Below are positions 1 to 10,157 of a stretch of 64,000 bases of DNA, one piece after another. The position numbers and the translations under genes are program-made. A model generated the notes under the pieces. It did not search any database. It was given only the letters and a program-made list of their open reading frames with translations, and was not told the DNA's origin. The stretch covers positions 57,771,653 through 57,835,652 of the forward strand of contig NC_065572.1 of assembly GCF_937616625.2 (NCBI RefSeq), given 5' to 3'. This DNA is from Mercurialis annua (lineage: Eukaryota > Streptophyta > Magnoliopsida > Malpighiales > Euphorbiaceae). Each line of letters begins with the position of its first letter. Position 1 is the first letter of the stretch.

Positions 1-60
1 CAATTCATCTTCCATCTATCATAATTATCCTCAAGCAGCATAACAAATAGCATGATTTTC

Positions 61-864
61 TTTTTCTAAAGGCCTAATTATTTAAAAACCATCCAGGTTG
101 ACACCTTTTTTTTATTTATATTCTGACGTAGGAAAAAAACCAACTGTACTCTTTTTTGGGTTTTTATGTTTCACCTCTATCACGAAGCATTAAAATGTTC
201 TTTTTTCATTTAAAAACAATTTCAAAATAATCTTTTATTTTTAACTCATATTCTAATTAAACACTAATATGATTAATTACACAAAAACACCTTCTTCAAA
301 AAAAATATTAACAAATAATAATACTTTATTTAATTAAATTTCTATTAATTGTTTATTATTTTTTAAAATCAAATACCGTTAAAAATATTTTCCGGAGACC
401 CACTAGAGCGGCTCCTTCTTCATCGGTGAAGGAGCAATTGCTCCTTCTCTAATAGGAGAAGGAGCGAGCCAGCTCCTCTTATTAGAGAAGGAGCAGCTTG
501 ATCCTTCTCCAATCTGAGAAGGAGCCCGCGCTTTTATTGTTGTGGAGTGGGTCGATTGGGAGTTTTTTTAATTTATTTGAAAAAATTGAAAATTAATTCA
601 TTATTAGGTTTATTTGAATATTTTTAAAGCTGAAGAATTTGTTTGTATTTTTCCAAATACAAAAACATATAATAGAACCCTTATATTTAGTTGTTTCTAA
701 TGTTTACATCCTTAAATTAATTTAATTGTCAATTTTACCCTTATCTGAGGTAGAGATGAAACATAAAACCCAAGAAAAGGTACAAACGGTTTTTTTTCTA
801 CGTTCGAGTATAAATAAATAAAAAATTAACGTGGGTGGTTTTTAAATAATTAGGCTTTTTCTAA
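61..864. mobile_element. Long-TIR MITE (Mutator-like), copy 1, with TSD
   Basis: Non-coding element whose ends are inverted copies of each other for about 110 bp. The left arm starts GCCTAATTATTTAAAAACCA near 72 and the right arm is its complement, ending at 855. TTTTTCTAA flanks both sides (61-69 and 856-864), a 9-bp target duplication typical of Mutator-like elements. The centre (about 410-535) is GC-rich and self-complementary, built from repeated GAAGGAGC / GCTCCTTC words. It has no coding capacity, so it would depend on an autonomous relative. Related copies or half-copies lie near 14.5, 19.0, 20.3, 39.6, 40.4 and 48.0 kb. Confidence 0.8.
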
Positions 865-1428
865 GACATTTTGTAAAATAAATAGTAATAGTAGTCGTAG
901 TATTAAGTTATTAACAACAATAAACACAATTATATTTTATTATACATTTTTATTATAAACGTTGTTTCTAGTCTTTACAAATGATATCATTTAAATGTTT
1001 TGCATGTATAATTCTCTATTTTCCAACAAATCATTTTCTTCGGCTGATGGAAAACCTTAACTTATAACCATTTAATTAAATTTTTAATTATATGTTGTTT
1101 ATATAATTTATGCTTACATTAAAAATTCTATAAATCACTTGTACTTGATATTGTCATTTTATAGCTATTTTGAAAGGAATTTCAACGGTAAAATATATTG
1201 ATGTAAGTTGTATCATATATATCAAACTAATAAGTAAAATATATTATTAAATTTATATAGTATATTAAAAAATATAATCATTTGGGATCTTTAAACGAGC
1301 CGATCATTTGAGATTTTTAATCGAGTCGATCATTTTGAACTGACTATAATAAATATATTTTAAAATTATTACTATAACTTATATAACATAAAAGTACAGA
1401 AAAGTTACACTTTTGCATAAACTAAAAC
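865..1428. other. AT-rich intergenic stretch, nothing recognised
   Basis: Very AT-rich sequence between the first MITE and the LINE target site. I see no ORF, hairpin or repeat that I can place. Confidence 0.6.
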
Positions 1429-1501
1429 CTCCAATTAATCAAAAAATAAACATCAGTACTCTATCTCGTTTCCTTTGAGAGATAGCTAGTATTCCATTAT
1501 T

Positions 1502-2866
1502 ATAGATATTTCAGATCTGTATCAGTCTTTGTCCCTATCAGATGATGAAGACATTATAGTTTGTGATCTCGGTGAGAAAGTTAGGTCCATTGGAGAGCAG
1601 AAGGTTGCTTTATCCTTAATTGGAAAAGTCATGTCCACTGAAAGAGTGAATAGAGAAGGGGGTATCTCTGCAGTTAATTATCTATGGAGAACGAAGGAAG
1701 CACTAAAAGTGGAGACGGTGGGAATAAACATGTTTGTTTTCCATTTTGGCTCGACGAAGGATGAAAAGTTGGTCCTGGCTGGGGAACCGTGGAAATATCT
1801 CTAAAATCTTATTGCTATTGAGACACCTTCTGGGGTGGGTGATTATGATGATATGAAGTTCAATATAGTGCCTTTTAGGGTCCAAATTCATAACTTGCCT
1901 CTGGTATGTTTGAATAAGGAAGCTGGTAAATCACTAGGGAGTCAAATAGGGGTGGTGGAGGAAGTTGAACCTGGAGCATCAGGAGACTGTTTGGGAAAAT
2001 ATATTCGAGTAAGAGTGAAAGTTGATATCTCAAAGCCTTTGATAAGAGGCTTAAAAGTGAAGATTGGTAATAAAGGCACTCTGATTCTGGCAGCTTTGAG
2101 GTATGAGAGATTGCCTGACTTGTGTTATCGTTGTGGGATCAGTAGACATCCCATTGGAGAATGTACTATTGCAGCTGCGCATCCTCAAAATCTATTGAAG
2201 TGTAATGATTTAATTCGAGCTGGGTCAGTTCAACGGATAACAGAAATGGGTAAACGTGTAAGAACAACGGCGGTTAGTGATGGTCGAAGGAGTACCCAGG
2301 AAAACCAGCCATTATCAGAGCTTGTTAGAAGAGATTAAGTGGATATGGTAGTTAAAGGAAAATCAGGATTTGAAAATCACTGATTTGCGGGAAACATGGC
2401 AAGTAGTAGTAAAGATAATTTGGGAATTCAAATTTCTCATTTAAATGGAAAAAAAAATATCTCAGTTGTCAATGAGCTGGTGGAAATAGATATTGATGAA
2501 GATACTGATCTTAAAGGCAAGGCGATGATGGCGCGAATAAATTCAAAAAAACAGGTAGAAGAGGAAGAGAAGATTGGGCTCAAAATTAAGGCCAAGGAGA
2601 GGGGTTTTAAAAAGCCCATTTCGAAACATAAGGCTTTTAAGAAAGGAAGTATGAAGGGCGTGGGTAATTCTATACCATTACTTGACATTTCAAACTTTTT
2701 GAATGTTGAGAATGCTACAGTTAAAGCAGAAGGAGCTCTAGAGGATTTGGAAGAGGCCGATGGAAGTCTAGAAACATTATCTCAATTAGAAGACTGTCTT
2801 ACTGGAAAGGAAGTTCAAAATGTTATATCAGTGGTACCTGTTGATCAGGTCTGCTGGGTCCAATGA
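1502..2866 (+). pseudogene. LINE ORF1: DUF4283 + CCHC zinc-knuckle protein (nonsense-broken)
   Basis: ORF1 of the first LINE, a nucleic-acid-binding chaperone that would coat the element RNA. One frame runs from about 1502 to 2866 and is broken only by in-frame stops: TAA at 1802, TAA at 2336 and TGA at about 2381. The conventional start seems lost: codon 1502-1504 reads ATA where the family usually begins with Met just before an LYQSLSLSDDED-like stretch. The N-terminal part matches DUF4283 (ending near GEPWKY). A zinc-knuckle-like CYRCG...H...C follows at about 2120-2165, then a Lys/Glu-rich linker. The stop TGA overlaps the ORF2 start as ATGA. The absence of frameshifts suggests decay by point mutation. 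Confidence 0.8.
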
Positions 2867-3888
2867 AAACACTGACTTGGAACTTTCAGGAAATGGGCTC
2901 CCTTTGAACGTTAAGGTTATTGTGTGACCATATATACAGATTTAAGCCTAATCTTGTTTTCTTAATGGAAAATAGAATGAGTGCTACGAAGATGGAGAGT
3001 TATAAGGATAAACTGAATATGAGGGGGTGTTTTTGTGTGAGCAGTGAGGGCAAGAGTGGTGGATTGGCCCTTTTCTGGGATGAGGAAGATCTTATCTCTA
3101 TAAAAGGCAGTTCTAAGATGTTTATTGAATGTATTGTGAATGAGAAGAGAAGAAATGCCTGAAGATTTACAGGGGTTTATGGAAACCCAATTCAATCTCA
3201 ACGTGTTCATTCTTGGGTTTTATTAGAAAGATTGAGTGGTATCTGGAATAGCCCTTGGCTCTATGGAGGGGACTTCAACGAGATAACTAATTCTTCTGAG
3301 AAAATAGGAGGAGCAATTCGACCTGAGTATCTGATGGCAAATTTTAGAAGGGCTATGGATAGTAGTAACATTTTTGATGCAGGAGGTCATGAAGGAGGGT
3401 TTACTTGGTGGTGTAACAGAGGGATGGGAGTTATTAGGGAAATACTAGACAAATGCATTATTAATCTAGATTGGTAGTGTATGTTCCCAGATTATGCAGT
3501 CTTTCATCTTGATTATGGAGGCTCTGACCATAGGCCTATCATAATATGTGGTATGAAAGCTAATTCCATTAAAAAGAGTTGGAGGAGAAGAAATAGATTC
3601 CATTTTGAAGAAATCTGGACAATTGAAGCTGGGTTTGTAGATGAAGTTAAGAGGTGTTGGGGAGAATGTTTTATCAGTGACAATAGAGAATTCCCAGATA
3701 AATTAAAATCTTGCGCAGAAGGTTTTAGAAGTTTGGGGGAGGAAGAATTTGGGTGATGTTAAGAGGAGAACTTCTGAGCTAAAGGAGCAACTTGGTGTTT
3801 GCTTAGATTCTCATAACAATGACTTGTTTGCAGATGAAGTCAGATTGATAGAAAGAGAGCTAGAAAATTTGATGCTTCAAGAAGAGAT
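2863..3888 (+). pseudogene. LINE ORF2, 5' part: AP-type endonuclease (broken)
   Basis: Start of ORF2, encoding the apurinic-like endonuclease that nicks target DNA. The start MKTLTWNFQEMGS resembles the usual plant MK.L.WNCRGLGS. Recognisable endonuclease motifs follow: FLMENRM (usual LMETK), GGLALFWD, WLYGGDFNEI at about 3255-3285, and GSDHRPI at about 3510-3530 with the catalytic Ser-Asp-His. In-frame stops occur at 2905, about 3160 and about 3475, several from TGG-to-TGA or TAG type changes, and a frame change occurs near 3735. Reading continues to 3888, where the Athila-type element interrupts it; the RT half resumes at 10158. Confidence 0.8.
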
Positions 3889-5515
3889 TGATAGGAGTAA
3901 AATTACTCCTATATTCTGAGTCGTTTCTAAGCGTATTTAATCACTTTTATCGTATTATGCATACATTATTTAGTATTTTTATGCTTTATGGTGTGTGTTA
4001 GTGTTTCAAGGATTATTTAGTGATTATGGAGCATTTTGAGCAATAAAGAGTATATATCGTGGATTAGATCGAGGTCGTGAAGCTTGGGAATGAAGAAAGC
4101 ACATTTGCACACATGAAAATCTGACCCCGGCGCATTCATTGGCAATTTTGGAGCAGATAATGACTTCAAATGACTTTATGTTCTTCATAAGAAATAAAGT
4201 AGACATCCTAAGCTTTCCAGCGGTTCAAGAACCGACTCATTTGGAGTTTTCTACATCGAGTTATGAAGTTTTGAAGTTAGTAGTTTTGCAGCTGAAATTG
4301 TGTCTCGAACGGGAAAGAGTGTCCCGAACGAGAGCTTTGCTCTCGGTTACAAGTTTTTCGAACGGAACAAAGGGCTTCCCGTTCGAGACCATGTGAAAAT
4401 TGGCTGTGTCTCGAACGGAACCAAGGGCTTCCCGAACGGAACAAGAGTAAAACACGCATGCTTCAGGATTTGATTTGGACTGAAATTCTTCCTCAACTCA
4501 CAATTACAACTCCTATTACAAATTGATTTGTAATACGAATTAGAAGACTCCGGAACTTCTCCTACTATATAAAGACCTTGTACTAGACTAAAATTAGTAT
4601 GTAGAATAGTGTAGAATAATTTAGAATACATTAGTTTTAATTATTTTCTCTTAGATTAGCGTTTTAGTTTTCTGTTTCTCAGCAGTTTATAAGTAGTTTA
4701 TAATTAGTTTCTGCAAGACGATTGTTGAAGATTTCAAGCTTAATCAAGACGATTCTTTCCGAAATTGACAACTCCGGTATTTATTGTTTAATTATGCTTT
4801 CTTCTTCATCATCCTTCTTGTTTTGTTTCAGTTTTAATATGAGTAACTAAAACCCTTGTTCGAGGGTTGATATGAACTTATAAATTGGTAATTATTTGGA
4901 TTGGATGGATTAGTGTTAATTCGTGTCTTAATTATTAATCTTATTGCTTGGATTAAATTAGCTACTTAGTTCATGATTTTGTGTTTAATTAACTAATTGA
5001 GAGATTGTTAATTAAATAGACATAGATAATTAAGAACTTAGAGAAAAACGCCGTGAGAGCGGGTTGGAATTTAGGTAGTCATTGAGTTTGCTTCATAATT
5101 ATAATTTGATTATTTAATTCAGTTTTAATATCGTGAGAGCGAGTTAATAATTGGTTAGGTAATTAGGTTGTGATTTTATTTGGATCTTTGAGGCTTGAGA
5201 GGGCGGGATTCGGTGCTTTAGAATAGCTCGATTCACGATAAAATCGCTAAGAAATCCTATTCCATAATTTTGCTTATTTATTTGGGATTATCAATCCTTG
5301 AGCTTTTTAATCTTATTGTTTTAAATCATATTTTATTATTTGTTTTCAGTTTATATTAGTTTAATTAAATTACAAATCCTATTGATTTTTCTAGCTAGCC
5401 GATTAAAGAATATTTGAAATTAGTGATTAAGTCCATTGTCTCTGTGGGATCGATACTTGGTCTTCCAAGTTATATTACTTGAGCGATATCGTACACTTGC
5501 GATTATTTGCCAACA
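3889..5515 (+). repeat. Left (5') LTR of the Athila-type element
   Basis: The 1,627-bp left LTR, bounded TG...CA. Short ORFs on both strands within it recur at exactly +4642 in the other LTR, which shows they belong to the repeat and are not genes. The sequence CTACTATATAAAGACC (about 4561-4576) contains a TATA-box-like motif that could drive element transcription. TCTCGAACGGGA-type words occur several times around 4300-4440. Confidence 0.95.
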
Positions 5516-5521
5516 AGTTTT

Positions 5522-5539
5522 TGGCGCCGTTGCCGGGGA
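5522..5539 (+). other. Primer-binding site
   Basis: TGGCGCCGTTGCCGGGGA starts six bases after the end of the left LTR. This is the tRNA-complementary primer site commonly seen in plant Athila/Tat-lineage Gypsy elements. It marks the start of minus-strand DNA synthesis and fixes the element orientation as plus. Confidence 0.9.
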
Positions 5540-5731
5540 CAATTGCGTATTTAATAAATTAAGAGTATTATATTCTTGATTGTGTTAGCTTTTATTTTCT
5601 GTTTTTTATTTTTATTTTTTTGTGTTTATTGAATTTTACGTGGGGTGTTCTTGTTTTTGGGTGTGCAGGAAATTTGATATTTGTTGGTTTTTCCTCAATT
5701 TGTTTTTGGTGTACCTATTTTGGAAAGAGTA

Positions 5732-6718
5732 ATGGCATGGAATCAAAATTATATGCAGTACCAAAATTTTCAGTATAACTGTGAAATTTGTGGGGATTTT
5801 GGTCATACTCGAGCTGACTGTCATGTACTCTATCCAGATTGGAATGGACATGTCAACTATATGGGTGATCAATGGCAAGCTAGTGAAACTTATGGTTGGA
5901 ACGATACTTGGGAGAACTTCAATGAAAATTTGAACTTTAATTCAAGTTATCACCTACATCAAAACGAATGGGATTTCAATTCCAACTTTGATAATGAACC
6001 ACAACAATCACCGGATTTTCAGCAAAATTGGAATGTGGATGAAGGAAGCAAGATTGACGAATTCATTGAGGAGATGAGAACCGGTTTCCAAAATCAAGCC
6101 GCGGTCAACCACCGTCTTGAGACGCAAATTTCTCAATTGGCTATTTTGATTCAAAATTTAGCTCAAGATGGTCTACCATCTACAACAGAATCAAATCTAA
6201 AAGAGCAAGTAAAAGTAATTGAGCTTCGAAGCGGAAAATCACTTGACAATCCGCATGTTACGAAGGTGGTTCAAGTTGACGATGTGCCGATCAATAGTGA
6301 CGATGAGATGGCTGAAACTCCATATGTCAATGCCTTAGTTGGACATCATCCAACAAAGGTACATGTAGATGCCGAAAAAGAACAGTGTGAGGATGGTGAA
6401 CTTGAAACTCCGATTTTCCACCCAATTACAACATCCATGAGCTTAAATAATGAAAGTGGAGAGCAATTTGGTATTACGGTACTCTACAAGGAATTTAATA
6501 AAACCTTTGATTTTAAAGATCCATTCTTAGAAGGGTTTGATTCCGAGTATGATGGAAATAATACTAAATATATGGATATGCTTCATACTCCTCATGTTCC
6601 CTACTACAGAGTACAAGCATACTCTATATCATCCGAGTTTTATTTGAAGGAGCCAACAAGGAAAAAGAGGAAGAAGATGCTACCAAGACGGCTTCCTCAT
6701 GTTAGGTTGTATTTTTAG
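5732..6718 (+). CDS. Gag-like ORF (C-terminal gag portion), intact 328 codons
   Basis: Single open frame in the Athila-type element. I chose the ATG at 5732 (MAWNQNYMQ) over the upstream TTG-started frame. Near residue 15-30 a knuckle CEICGDFGHTRADC (CX2CX4HX4C) is visible. A Trp/Asn/Gln-rich stretch follows, then a heptad-like segment RLETQISQLA, then GLPSTTESNLKEQ and ELRSGKS. That order matches the C-terminal half of Athila-lineage gag (LGQLA...LPSNTE...LRSGK). The N-terminal capsid part is missing, as is everything after the LRSGK region. The frame is free of stops in an element with no pol, so it may still make a protein. Function beyond RNA binding is not inferable. Confidence 0.75.
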   Translation: MAWNQNYMQYQNFQYNCEICGDFGHTRADCHVLYPDWNGHVNYMGDQWQASETYGWNDTWENFNENLNFNSSYHLHQNEWDFNSNFDNEPQQSPDFQQNWNVDEGSKIDEFIEEMRTGFQNQAAVNHRLETQISQLAILIQNLAQDGLPSTTESNLKEQVKVIELRSGKSLDNPHVTKVVQVDDVPINSDDEMAETPYVNALVGHHPTKVHVDAEKEQCEDGELETPIFHPITTSMSLNNESGEQFGITVLYKEFNKTFDFKDPFLEGFDSEYDGNNTKYMDMLHTPHVPYYRVQAYSISSEFYLKEPTRKKRKKMLPRRLPHVRLYF

Positions 6719-8530
6719 CAACCTTACGCGAAGAGTCTAGCTTTAGACTCTAACTAAAGCGCACTTGGGAGGCAATCCCAAGAGGTATTTTTTTTTTTTT
6801 CATCTTACACTCATGTTTTTCAATTTTTTTATTTCATTACACTGAGGACATTGCATGAAATAGTGTGAGGATGGGGGAAAAACATATCGTTTAGTTAGGA
6901 TTTTTTTTATTATTGTTTGTTTATTTATGTTTTCTTAGGTTTAATTTGTTTTTTTTAGTTTGTTTTTCTTGTGTTTTCATGCTTTAGTAGATTGTATTAG
7001 GGTGTTTTAGGATAGTCGTAGTTTTTTACAATGCCTTGTATTGCTTTAAATCTTTGTCTTTTAATTATGAAAGTGTTAGTTGATTTGGTGTGTATCTTAA
7101 TTAATTTGTCAATCTTAGATTTCCCCGAATCAATGAATGTATAAACGCGATTTCTTAATTCGACAATTGATAAGCGATGCTTGCTTAATGACTTAATAAT
7201 TCGTTGACATAATCCGATGAAATAAGGGTGAATTCAAAATTTAGATTTGTTCAAATCGTTGAAACATAATTGAATAACTTGATGCGGATTCATGACATGT
7301 TGATTGTTTATTTTTATAGTCGTTTTTAACTTTTGGCATAAGTAGCATAATTTTTGTAGGAATTGAGTTTATGGCATAACACTACACACTTTTGAGAGTT
7401 TTGAGCTTAATTTCCTTGTTGTGAGTGTTGATTTCATGTTTTATTCCTAGAACTTGCTCGGTGTCCGTTTAAAGTTACACGATTGAGTTTTCAACAATTA
7501 GATGATTATGGCAATTAGGTATAACCTTTCTTTTAGACCACTTAAATAGACTACCCTTTATCCCTTAGATTACACCAATTTGAGCCTTAAACCTTTTTAT
7601 TGTTTTTACCATATTTTACACATTTTACCGTTCTATGTTTTACCTCTTTTGTTTACCTTATCGACGTGATATATTATTTGTTATGACTATGATGAATATA
7701 GGTGATTAATAACTCAAGATTAGTGAAAAGAGAAAGTGAACTACATTGTGCTTAAAAGATAAAGTTACGCCTTGAAAAAAAAAAGAAAAAAAAAGAGATA
7801 GAAATTTGCAAGCAAAAGCTTCAAAAAGAAGAAAAAAATTCTGAGATTGAAAAAAAGCAATGAGTAAAGCGTAATTCAAAAAGAAAAGAAAGTTATAAGT
7901 TCATATAAACGCAAAAGCGGAGTTAGATCGACCTAGAAGTTAATAGTAGTAATAAATAGTTTATTAAGTTGATAATTAGCCTTTGTTTTATCCTTTTTAC
8001 CTACCCTTTACCTTAACCACGTTACAACCCCAATAAAGACCATATGATTTTTGTTGATTACCGAATCAAGTAGCGGAGTCCGGGACTATGAGCAAGCTTA
8101 TGGTGAGTATTCATGTTTTCAAGTGTGAGTTTTTCTTTTGATTATATATACCCTAAACACTTGTTATTATATTGATGCCATTAGCTCGGATTCTACTAAA
8201 TTGTGCTATGATTTGCTTAAGTGGAAAAAAATTGATTATTTTCCATGTCCCGCAAGTGATAGTGAAGCTTGAAGTGTGATTCAATTTGACCTTGTACTAA
8301 TGAGTTAGTAACCGTTGTTATATTGAATTATATCATAAAATTATTATTATTATTTGATTGCATCATTATTTAGTTGTCGGGTTTAGAAGTTTGTTTTTCA
8401 TATTGTTCATAGGTTTGGGGATTTCTATTATTGATATATTTTCAAGATTGTGCTAAGTTTTCTAACATGTTTTGTAGAGTAAGATTTATTTCTTGCTTGA
8501 GGACAAGCAAAGGGTAAGTGTGAGGATGTT
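6719..8530 (+). other. Internal non-coding region and polypurine tract of the Athila-type element
   Basis: No ORF of note. The segment after gag contains GGGAGGCAATCCCAAGAGG (about 6769-6787) and an ACTGAGGACATTGCATG-like stretch, which recur at the same position in plant Athila/Tat elements. Near 7780-7880 it is A-rich and purine-rich. The 3' end, CTTGAGGACAAGCAAAGGGTAAGTGTGAGGATGTT, directly precedes the right LTR and is the likely polypurine tract zone for plus-strand priming. Confidence 0.7.
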
Positions 8531-10157
8531 TGATAGGAGTAAAATTACTCCTATATTCTGAGTCGTTTCTAAGCGTATTTAATCACTTTTATCGTATTAT
8601 GCATACATTATTTAGTATTTTTATGCTTTATGGTGTGTGTTAGTGTTTCAAGGATTATTTAGTGATTATGGAGCATTTTGAGCAATAAAGAGTATATATC
8701 GTGGATTAGATCGAGGTCGTGAAGCTTGGGAATGAAGAAAGCACATTTGCACACATGAAAATCTGACCCCGGCGCATTCATTGGCAATTTTGGAGCAGAT
8801 AATGACTTCAAATGACTTTATGTTCTTCATAAGAAATAAAGTAGACATCCTAAGCTTTCCAGCGGTTCAAGAACCGACTCATTTGGAGTTTTCTACATCG
8901 AGTTATGAAGTTTTGAAGTTAGTAGTTTTGCAGCTGAAATTGTGTCTCGAACGGGAAAGAGTGTCCCGAACGAGAGCTTTGCTCTCGGTTACAAGTTTTT
9001 CGAACGGAACAAAGGGCTTCCCGTTCGAGACCATGTGAAAATTGGCTGTGTCTCGAACGGAACCAAGGGCTTCCCGAACGGAACAAGAGTAAAACACGCA
9101 TGCTTCAGGATTTGATTTGGACTGAAATTCTTCCTCAACTCACAATTACAACTCCTATTACAAATTGATTTGTAATACGAATTAGAAGACTCCGGAACTT
9201 CTCCTACTATATAAAGACCTTGTACTAGACTAAAATTAGTATGTAGAATAGTGTAGAATAATTTAGAATACATTAGTTTTAATTATTTTCTCTTAGATTA
9301 GCGTTTTAGTTTTCTGTTTCTCAGCAGTTTATAAGTAGTTTATAATTAGTTTCTGCAAGACGATTGTTGAAGATTTCAAGCTTAATCAAGACGATTCTTT
9401 CCGAAATTGACAACTCCGGTATTTATTGTTTAATTATGCTTTCTTCTTCATCATCCTTCTTGTTTTGTTTCAGTTTTAATATGAGTAACTAAAACCCTTG
9501 TTCGAGGGTTGATATGAACTTATAAATTGGTAATTATTTGGATTGGATGGATTAGTGTTAATTCGTGTCTTAATTATTAATCTTATTGCTTGGATTAAAT
9601 TAGCTACTTAGTTCATGATTTTGTGTTTAATTAACTAATTGAGAGATTGTTAATTAAATAGACATAGATAATTAAGAACTTAGAGAAAAACGCCGTGAGA
9701 GCGGGTTGGAATTTAGGTAGTCATTGAGTTTGCTTCATAATTATAATTTGATTATTTAATTCAGTTTTAATATCGTGAGAGCGAGTTAATAATTGGTTAG
9801 GTAATTAGGTTGTGATTTTATTTGGATCTTTGAGGCTTGAGAGGGCGGGATTCGGTGCTTTAGAATAGCTCGATTCACGATAAAATCGCTAAGAAATCCT
9901 ATTCCATAATTTTGCTTATTTATTTGGGATTATCAATCCTTGAGCTTTTTAATCTTATTGTTTTAAATCATATTTTATTATTTGTTTTCAGTTTATATTA
10001 GTTTAATTAAATTACAAATCCTATTGATTTTTCTAGCTAGCCGATTAAAGAATATTTGAAATTAGTGATTAAGTCCATTGTCTCTGTGGGATCGATACTT
10101 GGTCTTCCAAGTTATATTACTTGAGCGATATCGTACACTTGCGATTATTTGCCAACA
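8531..10157 (+). repeat. Right (3') LTR of the Athila-type element
   Basis: The 1,627-bp right LTR, same length as the left one, with identical translated frames at a constant offset of 4642. The ORF seen running over its end (10078 onward) is a chimera of LTR and LINE sequence, not a gene. Confidence 0.95.

Larger units (their letters stand above)
3889..10157 (+). mobile_element. Young non-autonomous Athila-type (Ty3/Gypsy) LTR retrotransposon
   Basis: Complete 6,269-bp LTR element inserted into LINE ORF2. The 5-bp duplication GAGAT lies at 3884-3888 and 10158-10162. The LTRs (3889-5515 and 8531-10157) are each 1,627 bp, begin TGATAGGAG and end GCCAACA. Long stretches compared by eye are identical, implying very recent insertion. 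A primer-binding site follows the left LTR. The internal region has one gag-like ORF and no protease, RT, RNase H or integrase, so it must be mobilised in trans. Class is inferred from the primer-binding site, the gag motifs and the 3' sequence CTTGCTTGAGGACAAGCAAA. Confidence 0.95.

Noticed and set aside
4024..9273. Pairs of identical small ORFs at 4.0-4.6 kb and 8.7-9.3 kb as a duplicated gene family
   Set aside because: They lie wholly inside the two LTRs at a constant offset of 4642; no conserved protein features.
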